Shown: piece by piece, positions 1-8,787 of the stretch
Position numbering within the stretch: position 1 is the first letter of the stretch
Layout: every line of letters starts with the position of its first letter
Assembly (NCBI GenBank): GCA_041389725.1
Contig: JAWKRG010000006.1
Span: 496,001 to 560,000 of the forward strand
Origin: Polyangiaceae bacterium
GTDB taxonomy: Bacteria > Myxococcota_A > Polyangia > Polyangiales > Polyangiaceae
Length of the DNA: 64,000 nucleotides
Direction: 5' to 3'
Notes under the pieces: generated by a model
The model's input: only the letters and a program-made list of their open reading frames with translations
What the model was told of the DNA's origin: nothing
Databases searched by the model: none
Position numbers and translations under genes: made by a program

Positions 1-1692
1 GAAGCCCTCGACGGCACCAGCGCACAGCCAGTCCACGTTGCCGCCAGCTATCCACGAAAGCGCTAGCGATAGCGCCTGTTCAGCACCCGCCGCGCGGTCC
101 GAGCAGGATAGCGCCGGGCCGTGGAGCGCGTTGTAGATGCTCGCATTGCCGACCATCGCGCCAGGCACCAACTGCGGAAATTCGGCGGGCGGGACCGCAC
201 GACGCCCGCGCTCGAAGAGGCGCTGCAAGAAGGTCACGCTGCGGCTGACAGTGCCGTAGGCGTTGGCGCAAATCAGACCAAGGGGCGGCGGTGTCTCCCG
301 TGCTTGGCGCAGCGCTTGAACCGCGCCCGCGGTCAGTCGACTGGCCGAATCGAAGCGACGACTTCGCCCCGCTGGGAGGTCCGGAGCGGGCCGCACGGCC
401 GCATTGAGCAAGGCATGCTCCTCGTTCACTCGAAGGCCATCCGCAAGCACACTCGCGGCCGCGTGGACGAAGACTCGGCGGCGCACGCGGCCGACGGCCA
501 GAGGAGTGTCGCCGGGCGCCGTGAACACGAGCGCCGCCCCCGCGCCGCCGAATCCAAAAGAGGTGGACAGTGCCGCGCGAATCCGCTGAGGCCGGCTGGA
601 AGGCCCGCAGAAAGTCAGGGGAATGGCGGGGTCAGGCTCCGTCAGCCCGACACACGGCGGCAGCTGCCCCGCTTGCATGCAGAGCAATGTCAACGCCGCT
701 TCGATCGCTCCGCAAGCGCCGAGGGTATGTCCGACCTGCGGCTTCGATGAAGTCACGGGAACACGTCGCGCCTCTGCCCCGAGGGCACGTTGGAGCGCGA
801 CGCCCTCGGCCAGATCGTTGTGCACCGTCGCGGTTCCATGGGCGTTGACTAGATCCAAGTCCCGCGGTGCGATTCGCGCGCGCTCCAGTGCCTGCTCGAC
901 GATGTGCGCAGCGCTGGTTGCAGTCGGGTCCGGTTGCGTGACGTGAAAGGCCTCGGCACCGAGTGCCCACCCAGCGAGAAAGCCGAGGATCGGCGCGCCG
1001 CGTTCGCGCGCGACAGCCTCGGACTCCAGCACCAGGAACGCCGCCCCTTCACCCAGATTGAGCCCCGCGCGGGACACGTCGAAGGCGCGAGCTGGGCTTG
1101 GGTCGAGCGCGCCGAGGGCGTCGAAGCCGGCAAAAGTCAGGCGACAGAGCACGTCCGCCCCCCCCGCCAGCACGCGCTCCGCTTCCCCCGTCGCGACCCA
1201 GTTCGCGCCCAAGGCCAAACTCGCGGCGCTGCTCGAGCACGCGCTGGCGATGGTTGCCCGCGGCCCCGGGCCAACCGGAGCATCCGTCACTCCGGCCGTC
1301 ACGTGCGACAGAGGAAACGAAATGAGGCGCCGTCGCGTGTCCTCGTCGAGGTTGGGCCGAGCGGCCAAGAGCGCCTCTGCCTCGGGCATCGAGCCAGTAG
1401 TCACACCGAGCGCCACACCCATGGGCATCGACGCATCGACCCCAGCGGTGGCCAGCGCTTCTCGCGCCGCCTGCCGCGCCAGCGCCTGGCAGCGAGAGTC
1501 GGCGTCGGCGTGCGCGAACGTGTCCACTTCAGCGCCAATGCGGCAGCGGTGCCCGGTCACATCGAAAGCGCGGATCTGACGGATGCCTCGTTGTCCCGCG
1601 AGCAGTGCGCGCAAGCACGAACTCGCATCCGAACCCAGTGCGGTGACGATTCCCACGCCGGTGACGGCGACGCGGGTTGCCCCAGGGCTCAT
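1..1692 (-). CDS. Beta-ketoacyl-ACP synthase with a second, fused KS-like domain (partial, C-terminus outside window)
   Basis: Condensing enzyme of fatty-acid or polyketide type. The frame is open from the ATG at 1692 to the window edge (564 codons). The first KS domain covers about residues 6-391: the active-site Cys lies in SACSSSAA (C152), followed by NAHGTAT (H285), SSKPQVGHTLGACG (K317, H322) and the GFGGAGAAL end. A second KS-like region begins near residue 400. Where the nucleophile loop should be it reads GPALSCSDRAAGAEQAL, which aligns Ala with the catalytic Cys, so it looks like a chain-length-factor-type inactive partner (inference). It lies 25 bp downstream of the acyl carrier protein gene and presumably shares its transcript. 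The role could be a specialised lipid, aryl polyene-like or polyketide pathway; neighbours do not decide which. Confidence 0.88.
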   Translation of the reverse strand, partial: MSPGATRVAVTGVGIVTALGSDASSCLRALLAGQRGIRQIRAFDVTGHRCRIGAEVDTFAHADADSRCQALARQAAREALATAGVDASMPMGVALGVTTGSMPEAEALLAARPNLDEDTRRRLISFPLSHVTAGVTDAPVGPGPRATIASACSSSAASLALGANWVATGEAERVLAGGADVLCRLTFAGFDALGALDPSPARAFDVSRAGLNLGEGAAFLVLESEAVARERGAPILGFLAGWALGAEAFHVTQPDPTATSAAHIVEQALERARIAPRDLDLVNAHGTATVHNDLAEGVALQRALGAEARRVPVTSSKPQVGHTLGACGAIEAALTLLCMQAGQLPPCVGLTEPDPAIPLTFCGPSSRPQRIRAALSTSFGFGGAGAALVFTAPGDTPLAVGRVRRRVFVHAAASVLADGLRVNEEHALLNAAVRPAPDLPAGRSRRFDSASRLTAGAVQALRQARETPPPLGLICANAYGTVSRSVTFLQRLFERGRRAVPPAEFPQLVPGAMVGNASIYNALHGPALSCSDRAAGAEQALSLALSWIAGGNVDWLCAGAVEGF

Positions 1693-1717
1693 CTAGGCCG
1701 CGACCTCGGGCGCACGG

Positions 1718-2008
1718 TCATCGCGGCTCGTCGCCCCCATGCTCACGTACGTAGCGCGCAAGAGCTGCTACCGACGCCAACGCGCCGCGCGCCTCTTCAC
1801 CTTCGGGGATCTGGACGCCAAATCGCTCCTCCACGGCCATCACCAACTGCAGTGCGTCCAGGGAGTCCAGACCCAGTCCCGAGCCGAACAACGGTGCCGC
1901 GCTATCGATGTCGTCTGGACTGTGGTCGCGCAGATCCAGCTCTTCCACGATCATTTGCTTGAGCGCGGCCTCCAGCGCCGCGCCGTCGACATCGGTTTCG
2001 GCAGACAC
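1718..2008 (-). CDS. Acyl carrier protein
   Basis: Small acidic carrier (96 aa) that holds acyl intermediates on a phosphopantetheine arm. The attachment site is S49 in GLGLDSLDALQLVMA, followed by the usual helix EERFGVQIPE. The N-terminus is slightly longer than in housekeeping AcpP and the DSL context suits a dedicated carrier. The start is GTG at 2008; no strong Shine-Dalgarno is visible. It precedes the ketosynthase by 25 bp, so the two probably form a dedicated ACP/KS pair. It is divergent from the crotonase gene, with the inverted repeat at 2168-2189 between them. Confidence 0.9.
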   Translation of the reverse strand: MSAETDVDGAALEAALKQMIVEELDLRDHSPDDIDSAAPLFGSGLGLDSLDALQLVMAVEERFGVQIPEGEEARGALASVAALARYVREHGGDEPR

Positions 2009-2167
2009 TACGTGGGGAGCTTAGCCCAACTCGCGCCGCCGGGAAGCGTCGGAAATTGGCTAGCCGCGATACGCTGAGCGCCGACGGCGCAGACCGCCCA
2101 CGGGTTCCCGGTAGACCGAAGGATCGCTGCCTGTGGTCCGCACTCTGATTGGCAGCCACGCGCCTGG

Positions 2168-2189
2168 TGCAATTCTAATAGGAATTGCA
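2168..2189. promoter_or_regulatory. AT-rich perfect inverted repeat, candidate operator
   Basis: TGCAATTC and GAATTGCA are perfect 8-bp arms around a 6-bp spacer (TAATAG). It sits in the 255-bp divergent gap between the ACP/KS genes and the crotonase and stands out by AT content in very GC-rich DNA. A weak sigma70-like promoter toward the crotonase (TTGGCA at 2149, 19-bp spacer, TCTAAT at 2174) would place its -10 inside the repeat. The shape fits a dimeric TetR- or FadR-type repressor; that is inference. Confidence 0.5.
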
Positions 2190-2263
2190 GACACGGAACA
2201 CTAGGCTCAGAGAGCCAACGTTTGCGGCGGGCAAGCGCCGCCCTTCGAAAGGACGACATCCGC

Positions 2264-3058
2264 ATGGGCAATCTCGTGAACTACGAGACGGACCACGGCA
2301 TCGCCATCGTGACCCTCAACGACCCACCGGTGAACGCCTATACTCACGAGATGATGAAGGAGCTCGATGACGCGATCCTCGAAGCGCGGTTCGATGCCGA
2401 CATCCACGTGATCGTGCTCGCCGGATCGGGCGAGCGCTATTTCTGCTGCGGGGCCAACATCGACATGCTGCGGGCGACGGACCCCACCTTCAAGTACTAC
2501 TTCGGCCTTCACGCCAACGAAACCCTGCGCCGACTGGAAGAAACCCCGAAACTCTCCATCGCCGCCCTCAACGGCCACTGCGTGGGGGGTGGCTTCGAAC
2601 TCGCGTTGGCCTGCGACATTCGCATCGCGCGGCACGGCGCGTTCAAGCTAGGCCTGCCCGAAGTCAAGCTCGGCATGCTTCCTGGCACTGGCGGCACCCA
2701 ACGACTCACACGCTTGGTCGGCAAGGCGCGCGCAATGCAGATCATGATCGAAGGGGAAAACTTCAGCCAGGAGCAGGGGCTGGAGTGGGGCCTGCTGCAC
2801 TATCTGTGGGAAACGCCCAACCTCGCGACCTTCCATGCGCGAGTACGCGACTACGCCCACAAGTTCACTCCACCACACAAAGCATCCCTGGCCGTGGGGC
2901 GCATCAAGCGAGCGGTGCAGTCGGCCATGGAGATGTCGGTGGACCAAGGTCTCGCGCTCGAACGCGAGCTGCAGGCCGAACTCTTCGGCAGCGAGGACTC
3001 GATAGAAGGGCTGCAAGCCTTCTCGGACAAACGCGGCCCCAATTTCCGGGGACGATGA
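2264..3058 (+). CDS. Enoyl-CoA hydratase/isomerase family protein (crotonase)
   Basis: Crotonase-fold enzyme, 264 aa, the usual single-domain length. The two acidic residues of classical hydratases are present: E112 in [14 protein letters not shown] and E133 in [18 protein letters not shown]. The oxyanion-hole segment is [12 protein letters not shown] near residue 59. The likely reaction is hydration of trans-2-enoyl-CoA in beta-oxidation or a related acyl-CoA route. The ATG at 2264 is preferred to an in-frame start at 2222 because AAAGGA lies about 10 bases upstream and the extra residues are not family-like. It is divergent from the ACP/KS pair, which suggests linked control of acyl metabolism. 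Confidence 0.9.
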   Translation: MGNLVNYETDHGIAIVTLNDPPVNAYTHEMMKELDDAILEARFDADIHVIVLAGSGERYFCCGANIDMLRATDPTFKYYFGLHANETLRRLEETPKLSIAALNGHCVGGGFELALACDIRIARHGAFKLGLPEVKLGMLPGTGGTQRLTRLVGKARAMQIMIEGENFSQEQGLEWGLLHYLWETPNLATFHARVRDYAHKFTPPHKASLAVGRIKRAVQSAMEMSVDQGLALERELQAELFGSEDSIEGLQAFSDKRGPNFRGR

Positions 3059-3086
3059 CCCCCAGCGCCGCTGGCGACGATGACCC

Positions 3087-4130
3087 TCACTCGCCGCGAA
3101 CGACGGCCTTGACAACGTCCTCGTCTCGCACGCCATCCGCCTCGGCGCGGTAGCTGAGCACCAAGCGGTGCCGGAGCGCCGGTAGCAACAAGGCGCGCAC
3201 GTCGTCGACGTCCGCGGCAGCTTCTCCCCGCACCGCGGCGCGTGCTTTTGCCGCCAGCACCAAGGCTTGGCTACCGCGCGGACCAGCACCGAAGCGCACG
3301 TATTGCCGCACTTCGTCGGGGGCTTCCTCGTCGTCAGGGCGGCTGCGGCGGCTGACCCGGACAGCCAGATCGACGGCCTCATCGGTCACGGGAATACGCG
3401 GGATCAGCGCCCCGAGAGCGCGCAGCTCTTCGACACCGAGCACCGGCTCGATCTGCGGTATCACGCCGGAGGTCGTTCGCCGCGCGATCTCGCGTTCCTC
3501 GCTCTCGCTAGGGTAGCCGACGTGGATCTCCAACAAGAAGCGGTCGAGCTGCGCCTCGGGCAACGGATAAGTGCCTTCCTGCTCGATGGGATTGCGAGTG
3601 GCGAACACCTGGAACGGGTCCGGCAGGGCGTGGGTCGCCCCGCCCACGGTCACATGCCGCTCCTGCATCGCCTGTAGCAACGCGGCCTGAGTCTTGGGCG
3701 GCGTACGGTTGATCTCGTCCGCGAGCACCAGGTTCTTGAAGATCGGCCCCGGCATGAAGCGCACCTCACGTCGCACGGCGCCTCCCACGTCCACTTCGTT
3801 CAGTACGTCCGTGCCCGTGATGTCCGCGGGCAGCAGGTCTGGCGTGAACTGGACTCGGCCGAAACTCAGACTGAGGGCGCGTGCTACCGAGGCGACCAAC
3901 AGGGTCTTGGCGAGCCCGGGGACACCGACCAAGAGCCCGTGGCCCCGGGCCATGAGCGTGATGAGCAACGCGTCCACGACCTCGTCCTGACCGACGACGA
4001 CCCGCGCTACCTGCTCCTTCAGGTCGCAGCACGCACGCGAGCACGACTCCAGCAATGCTGCGTCGCTGCCTGCGGCGAGGCCGAGATCGGGTGATGCGGT
4101 CGACACGTGGGCCGGCAGCTTAGGGCCCAT
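3087..4130 (-). CDS. MoxR-family AAA+ ATPase
   Basis: AAA+ chaperone-like ATPase of the MoxR group, thought to help mature or insert metal-dependent or von Willebrand-domain proteins. Walker A is GVPGLAKT (69-76), Walker B LVLADEINR (134-142), followed by the MoxR-typical TPPKTQAALLQAMQE and the sensor segment FATRNPIEQEGTYPLPEAQLDRF. Length is 347 aa from the ATG at 4130; an in-frame start at 4190 would add a Pro/Arg-rich stretch that looks non-coding. The usual DUF58 or VWA partner genes are not next to it; it stands alone between the crotonase (convergent, 28 bp) and a divergent membrane gene pair. Confidence 0.88.
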   Translation of the reverse strand: MGPKLPAHVSTASPDLGLAAGSDAALLESCSRACCDLKEQVARVVVGQDEVVDALLITLMARGHGLLVGVPGLAKTLLVASVARALSLSFGRVQFTPDLLPADITGTDVLNEVDVGGAVRREVRFMPGPIFKNLVLADEINRTPPKTQAALLQAMQERHVTVGGATHALPDPFQVFATRNPIEQEGTYPLPEAQLDRFLLEIHVGYPSESEEREIARRTTSGVIPQIEPVLGVEELRALGALIPRIPVTDEAVDLAVRVSRRSRPDDEEAPDEVRQYVRFGAGPRGSQALVLAAKARAAVRGEAAADVDDVRALLLPALRHRLVLSYRAEADGVRDEDVVKAVVRGE

Positions 4131-4236
4131 CCCCCGAGAGCGAAAGGGGTTCCATGCCCCTCCTGGCCGCGCGCGTGTCGCGCCCGCCACGCGCCGGTTG
4201 CTCCGGTCGGGCCCACCATGCTAGCGGTTCGCCCCG

Positions 4237-4419
4237 ATGCAGACGCCGAGCGCTTCCGCGACGACCGGGCACGCCAAGCCCAGCGTGATTGTCGAGCGGC
4301 CCGCGCCCGGCCTCGCGCGCGGGAAATATGCGTTTCCGGCTTGGGGCATTGCGGCCGTCGGTGCGCTCGCCCTGGCCGTGGTGGTGGCCTACTTCGTGGT
4401 CCGCTGGCGTCGGCGATGA
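4237..4419 (+). CDS. Small single-pass membrane protein
   Basis: Sixty residues: a soluble N-terminal part, a hydrophobic helix at about 34-55 (WGIAAVGALALAVVVAYFVV) and a short basic end RWRRR, which predicts the C-terminus in the cytoplasm. Its TGA overlaps the ATG of the YbhN-like gene as ATGA (4416-4419), which argues for translational coupling and for its being a real gene. No family is recognised. The start codon is uncertain because no clear ribosome-binding site precedes it. Confidence 0.6.
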   Translation: MQTPSASATTGHAKPSVIVERPAPGLARGKYAFPAWGIAAVGALALAVVVAYFVVRWRRR

Positions 4420-5417
4420 AGAAGTTCCTTCGCCGCATCATCGCGGCCATGCTGCTCGGAGTGGTGCTGTACGGCGCCTTCGTCGCCTACAGCGGCTACC
4501 AGTCCATCCGCGAGAGCTTGGGCCAGTTCCGTTGGTCCGCCTTTGCCCTCGCCCTGTGCTTGGCCAGCGGCAACTATGGCCTGCGCTTCCTGAAGTGGGA
4601 GTACTACTTGGCCCGCCTCGACATTCGCGGCGTGCGCAAGGTCGATAGCCTGCTCATCTTCTTGTCTGGCTTCGTGCTCACGGTGACGCCGGGCAAGGTC
4701 GGCGAGGTGTTCAAGAGCGCGGTGCTGGCCGAGACCCATGGCGTCCCCGCCGCCCGCACGGCACCCATCGTAGTTGCCGAGCGGCTCACAGACGTCATCG
4801 GGGTCATCACACTGATCGTGATCGGCAGCGCCGGATTCTCCGGAGGGCTCAGCTGGGCGCTGGCCGGCAGCACCTGCGTGGTCGTTGGGCTCGTGCTGAT
4901 CCTGTGGCGAAGACCCGCTGACTGGGCCTTCGCCGTGATGGATCGGCGCGGAGGACGCTTGGCACGCATCGCAAGCCGAGGTCGCGAGGCTTTCGACAGC
5001 CTTCGCATCGTGGCAAGTCCCACTGCCCTGCTGTGGCCCAGCGTGCTGAGCATCTTGGGGTGGGGCGCAGAAGGCTTCGCGCTGCTGCTCATTCTGCGCG
5101 GTTTCGACGTTGGCGTGGAAGCGGCCTTGACCGTCTTCTTCTACGCCACGGCCACGCTGGCGGGCGCCATCGTGCCGGTACCGGGCGGCTTGGGCGTGGC
5201 CGAAGCGATGATTCAAGAGCAGCTGGTGCGCCTGGGTGGCGTGCCGCAAGCACCCGCGACCAGCGCCATGATCCTGATCCGATTTGCGACCCTGTGGTGG
5301 GCCGTGATCGTTGGTTTTGCGGCGCTCGGAATGCTGCGCACGCGCTACCCGAACCTGATGCGCGAAGGAACGGACGAAGTGATTCACCCGCCTCCGACCG
5401 CGTCGAACGACGACTGA
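4416..5417 (+). CDS. YbhN/LPG-synthase-TM-like integral membrane protein
   Basis: Multi-pass membrane protein (333 aa) of the UPF0104 / lysylphosphatidylglycerol synthase transmembrane family. Visible family features are the long first amphipathic segment, FLSGFVLTVTPGKVGEVFKS near 81-100, the VVAERLTDV motif and the C-terminal VPVPGGLGVAEA. Members without the synthase domain are often proposed to move lipids or lipid-linked sugars across the inner membrane; the substrate cannot be read here. It starts at ATG 4416, overlapping the small membrane gene by 4 bp. A second, more distant homologue lies at 34073-35170. The gene ends 9 bp from the convergent pseudouridine synthase gene. Confidence 0.85.
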   Translation: MKKFLRRIIAAMLLGVVLYGAFVAYSGYQSIRESLGQFRWSAFALALCLASGNYGLRFLKWEYYLARLDIRGVRKVDSLLIFLSGFVLTVTPGKVGEVFKSAVLAETHGVPAARTAPIVVAERLTDVIGVITLIVIGSAGFSGGLSWALAGSTCVVVGLVLILWRRPADWAFAVMDRRGGRLARIASRGREAFDSLRIVASPTALLWPSVLSILGWGAEGFALLLILRGFDVGVEAALTVFFYATATLAGAIVPVPGGLGVAEAMIQEQLVRLGGVPQAPATSAMILIRFATLWWAVIVGFAALGMLRTRYPNLMREGTDEVIHPPPTASNDD

Positions 5418-5426
5418 GCATACCGG

Positions 5427-6377
5427 CTAGCGGGACAAGAGCTCGAGGGCGCGGCGGAAATCCTCCGGCACCGGTGCCTCGAAACGCATTTCAGCGCCTG
5501 TGAGCGGATGAACGAAACCGAGGAGAGAGGCGTGCAGCGCCTGACGACCGATGGCCTGCGCAGCCGCGCGCAGCCGTTCGTCCACGAGGCTGCGGCCGTA
5601 GAGCACGTCAGCGAGGAGCGGAGCGTCGCGCTGTTCCGCCAGGTGCACGCGGATTTGGTGGGTTCGCCCCGTCTCCAGTCGACAGCGCACGCGCGTGGCG
5701 ATGCCCCCCGCCAGGACCTCCTCGACCTGCACGTTCGTAATCGCGGGGCGGCCGCGCTCCACGCGTGAGCTGAAGCGCAGCCGAGAGCGGGGGTGCCGCC
5801 CGTGCAGGGTCTCGATGCGCCCGGGCTCACACCGCCCGCAGGTGATCGCCAGGTACTCGCGCCGCACTTCTCGCGCGCCAAGCTGGGCCTTCAGCCCTTC
5901 CCGCGCCTCGACGGACTTGGCGACGACCAACACGCCGCTGGTGTCCTTGTCGAGCCGCTGCACGATGCCTGGACGAAGCGCACCGCTTCCGTCCGCGGGG
6001 TCGGCAGCCGCCGCACTGAATCCTGGTCGCGCCAGCAAACCATTGACGAGGGTACCGGACCAGTGCCCGCGCGCCGGATGCACTACCATGCCCGCCGGCT
6101 TGTCGATGACGATCAGCGCGTCGTCTTCGTAGAGCACTACCAGCTCGACGGTCGCGTCGGGCGTTGCGTTGTTCGCCGCAGGCGGTAGTGGCTCCGCCTC
6201 GATGACCTGGCCGGTCGCCACGGGCCGCTTCGCGACGCCGGCCTGACCGTCGACCTGGACCCGGCCCGCGTCGATCCAGCGCTGCGCTTCCGCGCGTGAC
6301 GTACCGGGCACGAGCCGGGTCAGGACCTTGTCCAGGCGCAACCCTGCGTGCTCGGGCTCGAGCACAAAGCGCGCCAC
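5427..6377 (-). CDS. RluA/RluD-family 23S rRNA or tRNA pseudouridine synthase
   Basis: Pseudouridine synthase, 316 aa. An S4 RNA-binding domain occupies about residues 12-75 (LRLDKVLTRL...RWIDAGRVQVDG), then the catalytic domain with the signature IVQRLDKDTSGVLVVAK (catalytic D143), IDKPAGMVVHP and the C-terminal TGRTHQIRVHLA. This architecture is that of RluD (U1911/1915/1917 of 23S rRNA) and RluC; which target is modified cannot be settled from motifs. It lies 7 bp downstream of the small conserved gene, so the run from maf to this gene (8757 to 5427) probably forms one minus-strand operon. Confidence 0.92.
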   Translation of the reverse strand: MARFVLEPEHAGLRLDKVLTRLVPGTSRAEAQRWIDAGRVQVDGQAGVAKRPVATGQVIEAEPLPPAANNATPDATVELVVLYEDDALIVIDKPAGMVVHPARGHWSGTLVNGLLARPGFSAAAADPADGSGALRPGIVQRLDKDTSGVLVVAKSVEAREGLKAQLGAREVRREYLAITCGRCEPGRIETLHGRHPRSRLRFSSRVERGRPAITNVQVEEVLAGGIATRVRCRLETGRTHQIRVHLAEQRDAPLLADVLYGRSLVDERLRAAAQAIGRQALHASLLGFVHPLTGAEMRFEAPVPEDFRRALELLSR

Positions 6378-6384
6378 GGACCGC

Positions 6385-6648
6385 TCACCAGATCACGCTC
6401 TTGATGTGTCCTTTGGACTTCACCAAGATGTCGACGAGGGCGCGATCATAGAAATTGCGCCCGTACAGATCGGGCGAGACGCGACTCTTGTACAGGGCGC
6501 GCCCCTCTTCGATTTCCTCGGAGAGTTCGTCGAAGAGGCAATCCTTCTCGATGCCGCGCACAATCTTCTCTTCGTTGTAGAGGGAAAGGTCGCTGGCGAT
6601 GGCGCGCGCGAGGCGGCGCGCAGCTTCTTCGGTGTCAATCAGGGGCAT
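6385..6648 (-). CDS. Small conserved hypothetical protein
   Basis: Eighty-seven residues, soluble, charged and predicted helical, starting MPLIDTEEAARRLARAI and ending in SKGHIKSVIW. It carries no motif I can assign. Position supports a real gene: its start overlaps the end of the glycosyltransferase gene by 14 bp and it is followed after 7 bp by the pseudouridine synthase. Composition and the acidic, Tyr-containing middle are those of a true coding frame. Small proteins of this kind are common in deltaproteobacterial-lineage genomes but without known function. Confidence 0.72.
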   Translation of the reverse strand: MPLIDTEEAARRLARAIASDLSLYNEEKIVRGIEKDCLFDELSEEIEEGRALYKSRVSPDLYGRNFYDRALVDILVKSKGHIKSVIW

Positions 6649-8071
6649 CCGTCAGATTCTCCTCGGAAACGACAGTATCCCCCGCCCCCGCGGCCGCTGT
6701 CAAAAGCCTGCCACAAAGGGGCGCCACCACGGCAAAGGTCACTAAGGAATAGCGTCCAGCACCGAAGAACACCGCATGGGTGAGCGCCGTCCCAAGCAGC
6801 GTCACGCCAGCGAAAAGCAAGCTCGGGTCACGCCAAGCCCCCCGCTGGAGCACGGCGGCCGAGGCCAGGGTCAAGTACGTCACCCAGGCCCAGGGGGTGA
6901 GCAGCGCGACCAGACCCACCAGAACGAGCGCGCGCGTCCAGAGCTGTGTTCTTGCGTCGCACCGGCGCGCACCGTCACCCGTGGAGTCCTTCCTACGCCA
7001 ACCGGAAGCGCGCGCGAGACCGAGCAGAGCCAGAGCGAGCAAGCCACGTTGATATATCGTTTCGACGCTGCCCCAGAACCACTTCGCACGCTCCGGGAAC
7101 GCTTGCGGATTCGCGGCGTGTAGGTACCACCCCGCAGCGCCGCAGTAGTCGAAGGTGTAGGAGAGCTTGTCAGGGATGAGCGTGAGCCAGGCCGCGGGCG
7201 CGGTCTTCACCTGCTGCACTGCCGCCGCCGCGAAGCACTTGTCCTTGGCTACTTCGGCGAACACTTCTCTGCACGCGAGCGGCACGGTGTCGCCCGCGAC
7301 GGGAACGAAACTCCCCGTGGCGTGGGGAGGTACGCCGATCCACAGATTCCATCCGGCGTTCGCACTGACGAAGCTGCAAGCGTCCATGCGCTGACAGTTG
7401 CGCCAGCTCCAGGGCAGCACGCAGGCGAGGGCAACTGCGGTGACGCCAGCTCCCCGCAGCATGGCCACGCGACGATTTGGCGCGAGCGCCCAGGGAAAAA
7501 CGGGAGCGAAGAGCAGGCACTGGGGGCGAAGCAGCACCAGTCCGCCAAAGCCGATACCAACGGCGATCCACGCGATTGTGCCGCGCTTGGCGCGAGCCGC
7601 CGCCACGCAGCCCCACGCACATAGCGCCAGGAGCGCCGCCGTCACCCCTTCAGTCATGATCGCGGGTGTGTACAGCACGAGGGCGGGATGAAGCGCAACG
7701 AGCCACGCAGCCAACAGCGCGCCGCCGCGCGTGGCGCCGACCACTGCGACGCGGTGAACTGCGAGCACCGCGGCAGCCCCGAGCAGCGCCTGTAGCACCA
7801 TCACCCCGACGAGATGCCGTCCCACCAACGCATATGCCGCTGCCACGAGCGCTGGGTAGCCCACGGGGTAGTGCGCTACGGACGTGACCACCCCGTCGGG
7901 CCACTGCCAGCTATAGCCGTGCCCCGCTGCGAGGCGCGAGGCCAACACCTCGTACAGACGCCCATCCTCGCTGGCGGGAAACCGCGACGCGCCCCAAATT
8001 GCGACCGCGAGCCGCAACACGAGGCCCACGCCCGCGGCCCAGAGGCCGCCAGCCAAGGGCACTGGCTTCAC
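6635..8071 (-). CDS. GT-C membrane glycosyltransferase (GT39/ArnT-like)
   Basis: Integral membrane protein of 478 aa with about ten hydrophobic helices. The first extracytoplasmic loop carries the acidic SEDGRLYEVLASRLAAGHGY segment typical of GT39/PMT-like enzymes that use a polyprenyl-phosphate sugar. HYPVGYPALVA and TPAIMTEGVTAALL are also family-like. It would glycosylate a lipid, polysaccharide or protein at the periplasmic face. The GTG at 8071 is chosen because it overlaps the maf stop as GTGA; an ATG at 8122 would run deep into maf. The acceptor is unknown. Confidence 0.82.
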   Translation of the reverse strand: MKPVPLAGGLWAAGVGLVLRLAVAIWGASRFPASEDGRLYEVLASRLAAGHGYSWQWPDGVVTSVAHYPVGYPALVAAAYALVGRHLVGVMVLQALLGAAAVLAVHRVAVVGATRGGALLAAWLVALHPALVLYTPAIMTEGVTAALLALCAWGCVAAARAKRGTIAWIAVGIGFGGLVLLRPQCLLFAPVFPWALAPNRRVAMLRGAGVTAVALACVLPWSWRNCQRMDACSFVSANAGWNLWIGVPPHATGSFVPVAGDTVPLACREVFAEVAKDKCFAAAAVQQVKTAPAAWLTLIPDKLSYTFDYCGAAGWYLHAANPQAFPERAKWFWGSVETIYQRGLLALALLGLARASGWRRKDSTGDGARRCDARTQLWTRALVLVGLVALLTPWAWVTYLTLASAAVLQRGAWRDPSLLFAGVTLLGTALTHAVFFGAGRYSLVTFAVVAPLCGRLLTAAAGAGDTVVSEENLTDAPD

Positions 8072-8757
8072 GGGAACTCCTGGAGCAGTCCCAGGCGCAA
8101 CAGATCGGCGACCACTTCGCACTGCGGCAAGCCGACCACGTTGGAGTAGGAGCCAGCGAGGCTCTCGACCAGGAACGCGCCGATGCCTTGCGCGGCATAG
8201 CTTCCTGCCTTGTCACGCCCCTCACCGGTCGCGACGTAGCGCCGCAGCTCGGCTTCGGCAGCGTCGCGCATGCGCACCTGGGTGACCACCAGACGCGCGG
8301 CGAGGGTCTCCGCTGTCTCGGGAGAGCCAAAGGCGTAACGCGTCATCACTTCGTGCTCGCGGCCGCACAAGCGCTGCAGCATTCCCATCGCGTGATCGTC
8401 GTTGTCGGGCTTGCCCAGGATCTCCCCGTCGACGATCACGCTGGTATCCGCACACAGGATGACTGCCGCTTCGGGCCGGGGTGAGCTTTGGCGCACCGCG
8501 CTGAGCTTCGCATCGACGATCCGCGCCAGGTACTCGGGCGCAGCCTCGCCCTCGCGCACCGCTTCATCGACCGTCGGCGGTAGCACGCGCAGCGGGATGC
8601 CCAGCTGCTCGAGCAGCTCGCGCCGTCGTGGCGAGGCGGATCCGAGCAGCAGCGGCGTGCGTGAAGAGATGACCCGGGAGCCTCTGGATTCGGCCGACAC
8701 GTTCCCGCGTAGCACATCCCGACCTCCGCGCGGAACAGCCGCGGATTTGCTCGACAT
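8068..8757 (-). CDS. maf: Maf-family nucleotide pyrophosphatase
   Basis: Maf/HAM1-fold nucleoside triphosphate pyrophosphatase, which removes non-canonical or modified nucleotides (dTTP/UTP or m7GTP type depending on subgroup). Motifs: LLLGSASPRRRELLEQLG (37-54), ADTSVIVDGEILGKP with the catalytic acidic residues, and GSYAAQGIGAFLVESLAGSYSNVVGLP. Counting from ATG 8757 gives 229 aa, about 30 longer than usual. A GTG at 8700 would give 210 aa and leave more room for promoters before the divergent gene at 8788, so the true start may be there. Translationally coupled to the downstream glycosyltransferase. Confidence 0.9.
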   Translation of the reverse strand: MSSKSAAVPRGGRDVLRGNVSAESRGSRVISSRTPLLLGSASPRRRELLEQLGIPLRVLPPTVDEAVREGEAAPEYLARIVDAKLSAVRQSSPRPEAAVILCADTSVIVDGEILGKPDNDDHAMGMLQRLCGREHEVMTRYAFGSPETAETLAARLVVTQVRMRDAAEAELRRYVATGEGRDKAGSYAAQGIGAFLVESLAGSYSNVVGLPQCEVVADLLRLGLLQEFP

Positions 8758-8787
8758 GGCACCACTCAGCGACGACACTCGTGCCCG

